A model generated the notes under the pieces. That model searched no databases, was not told the DNA's origin, and saw nothing but the letters and a program-made list of their open reading frames with translations. From Kappaphycus alvarezii (lineage: Eukaryota; Rhodophyta; Florideophyceae; Gigartinales; Solieriaceae), in contig NADL03000655.1 in assembly GCA_002205965.3 (NCBI GenBank), positions 839,078 to 903,077 of the forward strand: a DNA stretch of 64,000 bases. The letters are read 5' to 3'. Within the stretch, counting starts at the first letter, position 1. The number at the start of each line of letters is the position of its first letter. Shown in pieces: positions 35,429 through 47,287 of this stretch. The position numbers and the translations under genes are program-made.

Positions 35429-35801
35429 TATGAGGACAAAGTTTTGGGTTCTTGAGTCTGGCAAAAATTATCCTATTTCTGTTATTTGTTGCTAATATAT
35501 ACTTTGAACAGTTTTAAAGCTCGATCAAAACAAAAGTTCGGTAACTTTAGCGCGAGTTAGGGTACAAACTACTTTATTACACTTGTTAACCTTAGATTTC
35601 AGCGCCTATTTGGCATATTTTATCCTTTACGTACCTGAAGGTGAATAATTAATGCGAAGTGCGTATATTGGAAGCCAATGAGCACTTATTCACTTTAATT
35701 GCCTGTTTTAGAGTATATTTTTAGGAAATACCCACGCGTCCCAAGAAAATTATTTTCTTAGTTATTGTGCATTTTATAATATAAAGAGGTTTGTCCTCAT
35801 A
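35429..35801. mobile_element. MITE-like element with 12-bp TIRs
   Basis: Left end TATGAGGACAAA (35429-35440) and right end TTTGTCCTCATA (35790-35801) are perfect 12-base inverted repeats 373 bp apart. No coding capacity. The right end also forms a longer hairpin with a further copy of the terminal motif (35792-35832). Confidence 0.6.
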
Positions 35802-35832
35802 AGGTAAGAAGTTTTGCCTTATATGAGGACAG
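35792..35832. repeat. Hairpin of MITE terminal motifs
   Basis: TGTCCTCATAAGG and CCTTATATGAGGACA face each other across 13 bases, with a 2-base bulge. It may be the junction of two nested elements. Confidence 0.6.
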
Positions 35833-35879
35833 TGCTGTCGCGAATAGACAATAGAGGATAGGTCCAGTAGATTAGCAGT

Positions 35880-36130
35880 AAAATACAAGTGCAGATCCAA
35901 ATAGTTGAGAAGTCGAAATTCAACTTCTGAACTAACAAGCGTTTCTTTTCATTACTGACTGATCACAGATGGAAGAATATGCCCCTTCTTTATTGAATTG
36001 TAGCCGTTAGATCTCACTTCCGTATCAGCCTCCTCTTTTTATGTCAAATCTACTTAAGTAACACTTTTGTCGCTTGTTACGTATCCGATCTAGAACAATT
36101 GGCTCTGGTAATCTCATCCCAGCTCATTTA
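35880..36130 (+). repeat. LTR-like segment of Gypsy C
   Basis: Homologous to the LTR-like segment at 24480-24760 around TAACACTTTTGTCGCTTG and the following TTGGCTCTGG. It is followed by gag-, protease- and RT-like sequence, as expected of a 5' LTR. Confidence 0.55.
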
Positions 36131-38274
36131 TTCCTAGTAATTGTTAATATTTTGGATTGAGTTGCACCTGAAGTTTTCGATTTGTGAAATCTTGGGTACA
36201 AGTTGGGCATGGTTTTTTAGTAACTATTAACCTTAACGCTGCCTGTATAGTTTTCACAGGAAGAAAGATTGAAAAAGTTGAATAATGTATTTATACATAT
36301 GCTAATGTTTTAAAAAAGGGAAAAGGAACAATTAGGGGAAGGTCAAGAGTATCTTCGCCTATCCTTTTTGTTGATACAAAGGGAAAATATAAAGCAAAAT
36401 GCACCGATGGGTCGTCTCTTAACAGGAATGGGCGAAATATTTGTGAGCTATGTTAGTGGCTTGTAGAAAAATACGCAAATGACTTAGAAACAGATAAGAT
36501 AGTCCTCAATATCTTAGACACCGGCTTCAAATTAGCTGATTTGCTAATTTCATTGCTGTATTTTGCGATCTATTCCAAGCGGGTAGATTCAACTCCCAAT
36601 CAGAGTACAGAGTGTTGCATGAGGTGGCAAAAAATGATAACTTTCTTTATAATTTACTTCTCATCAAAGGTCTTTGTATCTCAAAAGATCAGAATTGTAG
36701 TTTCGTGGAGTTTGTAATAAATTTGGAAATATTTCAGTAGCTCCGTAAAATAAAGAAGGCGTGCCGCACAACAATTTGTTTTCTGCTTCCTGAGAGGATT
36801 TGAGAAATTACAGCTACCTGCTCTGCGTCATTGGAAGCCATAAGAAGCTATGTTAGAAACTTAGAGGAACGACTTGGAACCCAGCTCTACAATCGACTGG
36901 ATATGGTAGAATCAAACGTAGAGAGCTTTACTCTGACCGTCAGGGAAAACCAGTTTTGTTATTTAGAGGATGCAGAATTCTGCACCCAAAGATTTTATCA
37001 AATTGAACCAGTAGCGGAAAGTACACCGGCAAGGAAAACGAAAAAGCATGAAAAAGTCAAAAATATTCCGAGCGATTTATTAGACTATATGAAAACTATT
37101 ACTTTTTAGCCGACATCTCTCTCTCCAACTTTAACTTAGTTTGATCATATATAAAGTGGCTCCATAATATTAGCGAAAAGAGCCCAAAAGATCATGACCT
37201 CAAGAAAGTCAAGTAAAGGTAAGAATTTATTTCTGAACTAGGCCTCATAAGCACCAAGCCTTCCTAAACTGGTACCAGTAGAAATCTTTGGAACGGCAAC
37301 CCAGGCTCTTTTCGATTTGCATTCTTTTCTAAATATCAATTCAGAAATATTAGTGAAAATCTCTTGAAAATTTTTCCAACTACACGAAGGATAACTGTTG
37401 CACATGAAACCGTGTCAAAATGCATGTGTCTTTTGACAAATTTTTCATGTGTTTCAGGGACTCGAAACTTGATACGTATTTTTTATTACGCCTGGGCTAG
37501 CTCTTGATGCAACCAGTGCTTTACTAACATTATAAGGGCAAAGGACACTCACTGAAATTGGCGATCAAACTGTGTCAGTTCAAAGTGGCAACATAAGAGT
37601 AAATAAAACTCTCAAAGTTGACAAAAGAGAGAGGCCAGAAGAAGTAAGAGATGAAGAAAGTGCAACGTTTGCGAGTAAATATGACTGCGAAGGTCAGGAG
37701 TCAAAAAGCAGTCGAAATGTAAAATTATATGAAGGAAATCAAAATCTTGCATGGGACTATTAAGACTCTGAGTATGATACAGATAAGGATTTGTATCCGG
37801 AGTTGAACATTTGCTCTGGAGTTTTAGCAGTTAGTTAGGATTTTAGACTCGAGGGAAAAATTAAGAGTATGAAAAGGATTTATCATCCTAAGGAACTGAG
37901 AATTGGGCAGTGATGAAATACATAAACATAGATGCAACGGAAGTTTATTCTTCAAAATAAAGATTAGGATAACCACCGGTAAGAATAGCTAAGGGATGCT
38001 GATATTAACGAAATTCTGAAATATACCCCTCTACCACTTCTAGAAAATATCTAGGATGTTACCATCTTCTGACGTTACTGCATGGATAGTTTCAGATTTA
38101 AGACAAGCAATTGTACCGGCCACCAATTGTCTCGAACATACAGGTACGGAACCACGTCACTGCAGAAATAGGCGTTAAAATACAAACTATGACTATTTTA
38201 TACCCAAAAAGGATCTAAATATTCTGTAAAATGGTATTCTTCGGTCGGTTTCGCTACAATAGTGAGTTTTTGCT

Positions 38275-38790
38275 GTGTTTGCGTCAGGATGGGAAACTCC
38301 GACTTTGCGTCATATATCGACACTCGAAACAAATGCAGATACCAGATGGTTTCCTATATCGAAAAAAGGAGATATTTATCACCAGCTGACCTGTAGATTG
38401 GCTGCTAGTAACTTTTTTTTTGAATGGAAAAATCAAGGAATCCATTTTTTACTGTCGGATTGTTACATTCATCGAGGTGATTCCCTTTTGTCACATTAAT
38501 GCTCCAGCTCTATTTCGGGGAATGACGAATGTGGTTTTGAAGGGACTTCCATTTGAAAGGGTGTGAATTGATGGCTTTTTGATATTCGAAAATTTTTTGG
38601 ATAGGTATATTTCGGATTTCTAGGCAGTTTTCGCAAGAATACATTGAAGAAATCTGAAGACATGCTTCTTTGCGCAGGGTTTCCAAATTACTGAGCTATA
38701 TCTTAGATAGAGGTGTGATTAAGGTCGATGCTGGTAAATGGGAAAAATAGGAATATCGCCAAGGTTTACCCTGAAGACGGAAGATTGAAG
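38275..38790 (+). pseudogene. Gypsy C reverse transcriptase
   Basis: RQDGKLRLCVIYRHSKQM matches the KKDGxLRxCVDYRxLN motif with Asp replaced by Ile. About 180 bases on, APALFRGMTNVVLKGLPFER matches the FQxxMNxVL region, then GFLIFENFLDRYISDF, AVFARIH and GFQITELYLR. Several stops lie between. Confidence 0.75.
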
Positions 38791-39010
38791 CCTCCTTTGC
38801 ATGCCTTCATATTGCGGCAGTTTAGTCGATGACTTAGCGATAAAAAAACAGCTCTTTATATTAGAAATGCGAAAATGTAAACATTTCCTAGAAACTCTAA
38901 ATAGCATTCAACAAGCTCTAAGAGAAGCTACGCACTCCTCCAGAAATACCGGATTCGTATCAGAGAAACATTTGTTAGCGAATAATGATGTGTCTACCCA
39001 ATCCTAAATG

Positions 39011-40150
39011 CATTTATATTCCAAACGGATGAAAACAGAACTAAAAAAGTTTGTCAAATAGCAATTCGCACTTTGAGTTATAAATACGAGATATTCCGAC
39101 TGTAAAGAGGAAATGGTGGCTGCATTTCTCGTATTAAAAAGTTTTCGTGCATATGTACTATCACTTGAAAATTTCGTCCTTATGACAAAAAAATAGATAA
39201 ATAGGGCAGCTTTCCAAAAGAGAGATATACATAATAAGTTGTCAATCCCGGTCGGAATTTTGGCTGGAGAACAGTTTGAAATGTCTTTTAAGTCCGGATT
39301 TAGCAATCAGCGAGTTTATTATTTGTTTTTGTTTTTGGAATGCGTCAAATCAGAGTATATGCAAAGAAAATTCTGCTGGAAACTAATTTACTCCCCTAGG
39401 AGTCGAATAACTTATTGGGTGGTCATTGTAAATCACAGATAAAGAGACTAAGGAAAACATTGTCTCCTTATCTTACAAAAATAATTAACCAAACCATTTA
39501 GTTTCCTAAAAAATATCGTCTCAGATAAGTTGCTTGTTTTCGGTGCAACGAACTTTCTCTACTGTTTGAGAGCAAAATGTAATCTATCGCAGAAAAATTC
39601 CCGTGTACGCTGCTATGTCAACCAGAAATCTGAAATCATGGTAGATAGTGTAAAGGTTACAGAAATGAAAAATATAAATGTTGAATTAATCAAGTAAAAG
39701 AATGATTTTCCAATGGTATTGTATGAGTATAACTGAAAAAATAGTCCTTTTTCTGCACCATTCGAGTTCATGGAGGTAAAAGCTGCAAGATTCAGAAAGT
39801 GGACAAAAAGGAAAATAGTCGATGCAAAAAGTAGGGAATTAGAGTTAGAACCAGCGAAAAACTGATGAAAACATCAATTTTTATCAAATACGAAAGAAAA
39901 AAGTGCGCACTAGCAAGATCAAACTTTTTCAGCGGTATTCAAAGTTCTTGTTGTCAATAGAGAGTGCCGTTAGTAGGCCATAAAGTGGGGAGAATGTTCA
40001 TTCGAAGTAATGATGCCTTTGTACTACCATGGAGGAGAAAAATGCATCAAAAGCTCTGTTAGAACCCAGGGGAGAGATTGAGGATGGACATTCCTGAATT
40101 TAGTCTTTTCCCTTACCTTAAAGGACCTGAATAATTTTTTTCAAGAATGA
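39011..40150. other. No gene recognised
   Basis: AT-rich DNA with short frames. By position it may hold decayed RNase H/integrase of Gypsy C, but I could not identify motifs. Confidence 0.35.
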
Positions 40151-41170
40151 ACACAAGCAACCACGAAATGTATCCATTTATAACAACATAATGTTTCTTG
40201 TGGTAGAAAAGTCGAGCTGAGAATGGAGTTTGGTAGGTTAATGGAAGTAGGTCCAAAATTCGTAGAGGTGATATATCATTGTTCTGTTGGAAGATATGCA
40301 GAATATCAGTGCCCTTTCGCAAACCTGTCTGAATTTCGCCCGTTCAGTTTATTATTTCTCAGAAACTCTCAATATTTGTAGTCTAAAATGGGACAACCTC
40401 CTCCTTGATATGGAATAAATATTCGTGTCGTACCCGCTATAGAACCCTCAACACACAGTCCGACAAAAAGGAAATACAAATAGGGAACATGATCCTCCTA
40501 AAGCAATGACGATGACCCAAGGAGGACCTTTTGGGGACCATTACACGCCCAGAAGAGGTTTTGGATGTCCCCTCAGGGCCAAATTTGCCGGTGTCAGTAC
40601 ACCGACAAATGGTGTCAGTACACCGACAAATGGTGTCAGTACACCGACAAATGGGCGTGAAAGTCCACCGAGAGAACTGAACGCAACATTTTTTTAGCCT
40701 CTTCTCACTAATTATGTACAGCATACAGTCGATAGAAGTTTAATATATTTTCGGCTGCGCAATATCTTTCAGAAAAATAACGATGAGTGATTCATTAATT
40801 TCATTACGAGTGTCTATTTATGCTTTATGGCGTTACAAGACCACAACTATCATAAAACGATATACTAATGTTAATACTTTCCTTGCTTTCTTATAGACCT
40901 CCGTTTTTATGGTATTTTCCAAGTGAGTTTGAATATGATATATGTATTCTTCCCTTCTCGGAGACTCTCAAAAATTTCCAGAAAGAAGAGTATGCCCAAC
41001 CCCATCTTGATGTTATCTGACCCATAGATGAAGCAATAGTACAACGTTATGTGCCAAAGACACGTGTTTGCATTTTTGGATTTTCACATTGGTACTCAGC
41101 TGCATATTTATCCGTCTAAAAGGCCATAATTTAGCAATAGGGCAAATAAAGCTAAAGAAAATAGCAAAAA
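40150..41170 (+). repeat. Diverged 1.1 kb direct repeat, copy 2
   Basis: Second copy of the sequence at 32650-33750, same orientation, 7.5 kb away. It includes an insertion of three 21-base tandem units not present in copy 1. Confidence 0.65.
40591..40653 (+). repeat. Three tandem 21-base units
   Basis: GTGTCAGTACACCGACAAAT plus G, repeated three times almost perfectly. Because the unit is a multiple of three, one frame encodes a VSTPTNG heptapeptide repeat. Confidence 0.9.
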
Positions 41171-41669
41171 AATGAAAAGCCGGAAGTTTCGTCTTTAGCA
41201 GGAAGTGGTTTTAGTTCGAAACGACTCCTTTTTGCAAATTACTGTGTCTCTCATCCCGAGACCCATCCATGACCTTTTCTTCTTGAAACAAATCTTCCGA
41301 ACTTTTTATTTCAAAAAAGAATATTAAAAGTTCTTTTCTTTCATGAGTCCGGGTTTAATGCGCGAATCCGTTTAATATTTTATGTTTGAAGATTTGGTTG
41401 TCTTTTTTCGAAGATAAGTCTTTCGACTCATGCTTCACTTCGTTTTGCAAATTCAGATCCTATATTTATCAAGCGGAATTTTTATTCTGGGCCATATTCA
41501 TGCAAACTGAAAGCTGCAGGATAGACTCGAATTTTTTTCGACAAATGCATTGAAATTGGAGGAGGGCATTCCCATATTTCAAAGTGTGATAGCAATGTTT
41601 TTAAAGCGAAATCCGTACCATCAACCTCTCTATCAAGACACCCGCACACTACATTTCTTTTTAGTTAAC

Positions 41670-42005
41670 ATGACCCATCTACCTCCGTCACTTCTCGTCC
41701 AGAAAACAAAATAGCTCTCATTCTCTCAAACGGGCCTGGTTTTGATGACCAATGTACCAATTGCATACGAGTAATACCGCAGAGTGATGGAATGTGAATT
41801 CATTAGCAGTTGGGTTCATTGCTTGTTTGTAGACGAGGAAGAGGAAGGAAAAAAGCCAACAGAGGCGGAGGAGGATTAACTGTTTCTGGAAGAATCCAAT
41901 GATAGGGAGGACCGGGTTCACTTGTGGGAGCAGTTGGATCCAATACCCAACATCTATCGATTAAATTTAGATAAGGTCGTTGAGAGGAAGCTGAAGAATA
42001 TTTAG
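41670..42005 (+). pseudogene. Decayed copy of the acidic ORF
   Basis: One frame from the ATG at 41670 to the TAG at 42003 with three internal stops (TAG, TAA, TAA). It aligns with the ORF at 23697: both start MT.L.PSL, share the ISSWV / REWVRRNCF region and then a Glu-rich tract, and both have LWEQL or PWEPL after it. The 3' flank (TATTTA.TCCTGATAGT) is also shared with 24325-24345. This shows a repeated family. Confidence 0.75.
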
Positions 42006-45000
42006 TCCTGATAGTCTTCACTGTCTCTACAAATTATCCCAATGATTTCCGAAATTGATACGGTGAAGAGTCGTCCGGTAACCTTTGAAGACTCACAGAT
42101 CGTAAACGCGCCGAATATAGAAATATTCAAGATGATTAATCACAGTTACTTTGTCCTATGGTTCTTCGATATGATAGATATATCAAAGTGGTGACTGTAG
42201 ATTACAGCAATTGAACACATTGAAAGATCGAAATAATGCCACTTGGTCATTCTCAAAACTCCAATGGAGATTAATTATATTTATTTTGGTGATCAGTGTC
42301 ATCAAAATACGCTTCTGTTTGTGCTTTGAAAAAGTTTACAGAGTTGGTAGAGAGTTATTTAATTTATTCAATCATTGATCCCATGAATATGAATTTGTGC
42401 AGCATAAAAATAAAAAATACCAAAAAAGTCACTTGTAGGTTCCATAAACCAAGAAACGGATCAGTAACCCCACTTAAAGTGCAGATATTTCCATAGTTTC
42501 GAAGTTAATAATTACCTCTAATTTAAAGTTTGTTTAACTGTTCTTCACTTTGCAAGGGTTTTTAGCTGGAATGCGAGCCTATATTACAGAAAATGTTGAT
42601 TGAAAGTAATACATACAGTCGTGGAGCAAAGATTAGGCAAGGATTTAATCTTAAATATATAGATTCATTATACCTGCAATTGTTTCAGTCTTAGTATTTA
42701 ATTACCAGCCTCACGCGTTGATGATGAAACTATTTAGTGTTTCATATAAAATTATACTGCCCCTGTAAAGCAATATTTTGAAAAGATCCAAATTTAGGTA
42801 ATCGATTCACACATTCAAAGAAAATCATTTTCGCTAATCCATAAAATGTTGAACTTACGTTTTGAAGACCACGTCAGATTACTGACAGTCAATAAACATA
42901 TTGGAAACTATTTGACTTATGAGGGCCTCTTAAGAGATTGTATAACTCATTCATTTCGGTTTCACGACTGTATAGACCAAAAAGAGAGAGAACTAGTAAA
43001 AACAAAATTAGTAGACTCCATATGGAAAGTTTACGGAACACTAGGGTATAAAATTGGAACTATGGAGGACAAAATGTCCCTTCAGAAAATTGGTCGGAGG
43101 ATAAAACCACAAATTGATGGATTCTATATGACTTTCAGATAAAATTGTTTCCTTTTTATTACTCCCAAAAACAAGAATAATTATTCCATTTCTAGTCATC
43201 TTCATAACGAAAATCTATTCATGTACAAATTTACTTGGTACCAACCCACATATCTACCATAGTAAATCAGCCCCCCATTGCTCCTGTGCATGTGTAATGT
43301 AAGTTAAAAAGATCAGCTCAATAATTTCTCCGCAATATTCTATACCAAAATAGTTTAACTAGCATTTTATTTGCTTATAGAAATAACTACAGGATAATTG
43401 CGTTCGCTCACTCTTAAGTGTAATATATTGCGTACATGACCAATGAATCTGCATGACGCGTTACCATTACATAGATCAGAACTTTTCCATTGAAACATGA
43501 ATGAATAAGTACACATTCAATGAGTTATTTAGAGAATAGATGATTTATGATGTGTCAAACTAAGATTTGCAACATTCAAAGTATTTGTTGTAAGGTTTTT
43601 TTTACAGCAGAAAGATGTAGCATTACACCATTTTCTAGCGAAATTTGAAGAAAAATCTATACGCCAAAAACATATACATCATCAGCTTTTCTGGTACGGA
43701 AACATCATGATTCAGTTAAAAGATAGTCTGAATTTTCTTTCTTAGCACATTGCTCCTTAATTTGTTTCTAACTTCGAAAGTGATGGTAATCATAAAGTAT
43801 TTTCCTATTACTCTACGAAAACCTACGAGCTCAAATACAGTTAAATTGCATAAGAAATACGTACACGAAAACTTTGAAAGGTCAACAAACAAAAACTGCA
43901 AATTATGAGTACGAAATTAGAAAACAAATAAACTTCTTTGTTTATTGGGCATTATTCTAAGAATTATAGAGTTTTAAGCTTCTTCTATTTACCAAAAACT
44001 TAAATGGTGACAAAAAACCCTTCTAGAAAAGCTAAAATATTTCGAATAATTCCTCATGTTTGTCTTAAAAATAGGAAAAAGATTTATACTTATATGAGTC
44101 AGTGGATTATGTCTTTATGAATTTGTGCAGTAACAGAGTATTTCTGAAAATAAAACCCCAAATAATTGAAATTTATTATTAACTTGAGTGATATTCAATA
44201 CATAACAGAGAAAAAAGGAAAATCGAAGGCCACAATCATGCAAATAGATACTGAAGAAGTAACTAAAATGTGTTTTTGATACAATTAAACCAGAAAATAG
44301 CCCTATTCAAAACTTTTGGTTATTTGATAACCTATTTGAATCATTTTGATTATTGGAAAGGAAGTCGAGGCAAGGAAGAATCATAGTTTGCTTGCTTCAA
44401 TTCTGAAGTTCAAAATTTCTTGCATATATTATACAACCAAGACCTTTTGGCTCTCAATTGTGACACTATTCATATATAAATATCTTGAATATCCTAAAAG
44501 AAAGCTTAATAATTTGGAATTCTTGTGTAGCAGAGTAATTAGAAATAAGGCAGAAGAGATATTTAACTGCTCAGCAATCTTTTAAAAAATATATCTGCCC
44601 ATCATGCATCAAGAAATATTATAATTTAGAAGCTTAAATTTTTATCTTCAATTTGGCTATGAAGACTCGGATTAGTTCCTCTCACCATTTCGTCTCATAC
44701 AATGCTAGGAATCGAAATGAGGTAAGAATCCAAATCAAGTAACATTTTCAGTTCTTACGCTGGTATTTTTTTCTATAGCTACATTTTAACTGTTCTTTAT
44801 CATTACTGTCCCTCTTTTAATACGTAATACTTATTTGCTCGATTGAAGCCTCAATTTTTTCTAGATATCTCGAACTTTTAGTTGCATATAGGCTAGTATA
44901 CTGTTGTGAAGTATCATGAATGCTTATTCTGACTAAAATGGAAACTGAAAACGTAGCGAATATATTTGGATGATTAGAAGATGGAGGAATTTATTTATAT

Positions 45001-45450
45001 CAAATAGCTTAGTCCAAGATGTACAGTGTTTGAAGAATATTCGTTCATCCATAACTGAGTTGGTGAACTATGAGGAATTTGGCTACGCGAGAACCAAAAA
45101 AGAATTGTAACGTGACGTTCAGTGTTAGTAATTTATCTCTTTTAGGACCATACTTCGAAAAATCAGTGTCTACATAATTTCATAGTTTCATGGACTCTAT
45201 GTACAGAAGCATTACGCATGTAGGCACTCAAAGTTGCAGTTAAGAAGATTCGAAGTTTCATCATGGGCCTATAGCTATTCCAAGGCCGGGGGTAAGTCCG
45301 ACATCAGAAAAAATAATCAAAAGAGCACATACAGAGGGGGGAAGTTTCATTGGCGCTCAGCAAAATATGCCTGGATTCTACTGAATTTTAATCTTTTGTC
45401 GTTACTGTACAAATATTTTCCTGCAATTTGGGGCAGGGATTTCCGTAAGC
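42006..45450. other. AT-rich stretch; one unrecognised 98-codon frame
   Basis: Mostly featureless AT-rich DNA. The frame at 42846-43142 (+) starts with ATG and reads plausibly (YEGLLRDCITHSFRFHDC, then WKVYGTLGYKIG), but has no family match and no neighbouring gene. Other frames look fortuitous. Confidence 0.35.
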
Positions 45451-45453
45451 ATT

Positions 45454-45594
45454 GCCCCGTCCAATAATACTTGTGGATCAATTTCGTCAAAAAATGTTAT
45501 GATAAACCTGCGTTTGCACGCGGTTGTACCGGGCCACACTTATGATCGGTCAAAAAATGTGGAGGCGTGGGGGGGAATGCTGATTGGACGGGGC
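45454..45594. mobile_element. Short TIR element candidate
   Basis: GCCCCGTCCAAT (45454-45465) and ATTGGACGGGGC (45583-45594) are perfect 12-base inverted repeats 141 bp apart, with no coding capacity between them. Could be a small MITE or a chance hairpin in minisatellite-like DNA. Confidence 0.4.
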
Positions 45595-45661
45595 CGAGAC
45601 CGCGACGTAAGGGGCGAATGCTGATTGGAGGTGGGCAAGAGCACCGGGCATATTAATTGCC

Positions 45662-45745
45662 TTCATCGGGGTAAGTCAATGTACATTGGGGGTAAGTCCA
45701 GGTACATCGGGGGTAAGTCCGGGTATATCGGGGGTAAGTCCGCAG
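45662..45745 (+). repeat. Tandem GGGGGTAAGTCC minisatellite
   Basis: Four units of about 21-22 bases, each with CATCGGGGGTAAGTCC or a variant. An isolated unit lies at 45287. The unit looks like a 5' splice site word (GTAAGT) but this is probably incidental. Confidence 0.8.
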
Positions 45746-46043
45746 TGAGTTTGATATTGTGGGAACGTTCACAGCCCATTAGTTGGCCTATTACTTTGTG
45801 CATAAGTGCAATGCTTCTCCCACCATATCTGCGTGGCAGGCTGTAGGATGTTGTAGAATAGCAGATAGAGGGTGAAATAGTTTTTGAAGATTAGTGGAGT
45901 TGAGGTAGAGAAAAAACGAGGATACCAGAAACGAGAAAGCATGCGGAGGTTTAAGAGATGAGACGAAAGTGCAGACCGACCTGTCGGATCAGCTTCGTGA
46001 ACAGACAAGTCCATTTTTACTGAATTTTGGCATGAATATTTGA

Positions 46044-46189
46044 GGTTAGGGGATTTAAGGGATTTTAGGGGATTTGGGGTTTTTAGGGGATTTAGGGGAT
46101 TTAGGGTGTTTTTAGGGGATTTAAGGGATTTAGGGTATTTAGGGTATTTTTTTGGATTGGGGGGTTTTAGGGGATTTAAGGGTTTAGGA
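46044..46189 (+). repeat. Degenerate TTTAGGG-like tract, left
   Basis: About 145 bases of GGGGATTTAGGG and GGGATTTTAGGGG variants, G-rich on the plus strand. It resembles the TTTAGGG telomere repeat of plants and many algae but is irregular. Related tracts lie at 55305-55455 (C-rich strand) and 62155-62200. Confidence 0.75.
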
Positions 46190-46234
46190 TAGGCGGTACC
46201 GGGGGGATGAGAGAAACCTATATATAATCCTCTT

Positions 46235-46400
46235 GATCTGCAGGGCCAAACCTGGAAATTTTATTGAATAAATATGGTAAATGGATCTGCAGGGCCAGTG
46301 TTTCTGGCCTGGAATCGACATGTATGTTTTTTGGATAAATTTTCGCTGACCGTGCAGGTCAGGTGTAGATTTTCTGATATTTTTTCGTGTCCGTGCAGAT
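46235..46400 (+). repeat. Degenerate repeats around CTGCAG/GTGCAG
   Basis: GATCTGCAGGGCCA at 46235 and 46284, then CCGTGCAGGTCA at 46350 and CCGTGCAGATCA at 46391, spaced 41-66 bases apart. Confidence 0.5.
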
Positions 46401-47253
46401 CACCTGTCTGTTCTAATTAGAAGTGAAGTACGAAGGGAGTGCAAATCCTCTACACAACTGTTTCGATAACTGGTCACCGTAAATTGGTAGTGGACCGGTA
46501 GTTAAGTGTACAACAAAATAGAGAAGACGGGTTGTTTGCCCTTATTTTCCATGTTGGCAGGCTGGCGAGCTAACTGATCTTACTGTTCTTATCGACAGCA
46601 GGGTGTACGTAGACACGAACTGAACTGAATTAACTAGCCTGTTTTGTTAAACTTGATAGCAGAGATTGTCAGCTCTACGGCATACTATAGCTTAATAAGC
46701 GCCGAAATCATTGCGTAGATATCCCCGGCGTTTGTGATATGGAAAAAGATGTGTTCCTGATTAAAGATGATTGTGATACTCATAGAAGAAGGAGTCCACT
46801 AGTCGAGGAACGAAGGCGTTCCTCAGAGCCTCAAAACTAAATGGCATGGCTGGTACTACAGCAAAAGCATCCTTCGGCCGCGAAACGATACCTGTACTGG
46901 ACTCCAAAAAAAAACGTTAGGCACAAGGAACCCGATAGTAGTTGAAAAGAAAATTTCTTGCCGATTAGTAACATAAATTTGCATGGCCGTGTAGGAATTC
47001 TTGGAATTCATGGTGTATACTATTCGGAGTAGAACGAACCGCACCATTGTAAATTCTTTTTTGTATTCGAATCTTGCTTAGAACCCACTTGACAGAAGAT
47101 GGTAGTGCCTGTTCTGTGTAATGAGTCATGCTTGGAAAATATGTTAAACGAACAGCAGGAGATTCTATTGAATAAAAAAATCTTGAACAGAAAAGCGAGT
47201 GAAGGTAACATTATTCATGCTTGAAATCTCCTAACTGAATGCTTACAAATCTC
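46401..47253. other. No gene recognised
   Basis: Short frames only. It lies between the telomere-like tract and the first 34-bp palindrome. Confidence 0.4.
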
Positions 47254-47287
47254 GGTGCACTTTGTTCCGACCGGAACAATCTGCACC
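47254..47287. repeat. 34-bp palindrome 1
   Basis: Left arm GGTGCACTTTGTTCC, centre GACC, right arm GGAACAATCTGCACC. First copy of the family from the left; about 1 kb upstream of gene A. Confidence 0.95.

Larger units (their letters stand above)
35880..39010 (+). mobile_element. Ty3/Gypsy relic C, strongly decayed
   Basis: After the LTR-like segment comes a 92-codon charged frame at 36831-37109 in gag position (EAIRSYVRNLEERLGTQLYN), then a protease-like scrap near 37495-37530 (LDATSALLTL). RT follows at 38275-38790. Further right, an ILEMRKCKHFLETLNSIQQ segment near 38840-38930 may be the RT-RNase H linker. Stops are frequent and the sequence is AT-rich. Confidence 0.6.

Noticed and set aside
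45662..45745. Repeated GTAAGT words as functional splice donors.
   Set aside because: They are part of a tandem minisatellite without coding sequence on either side.
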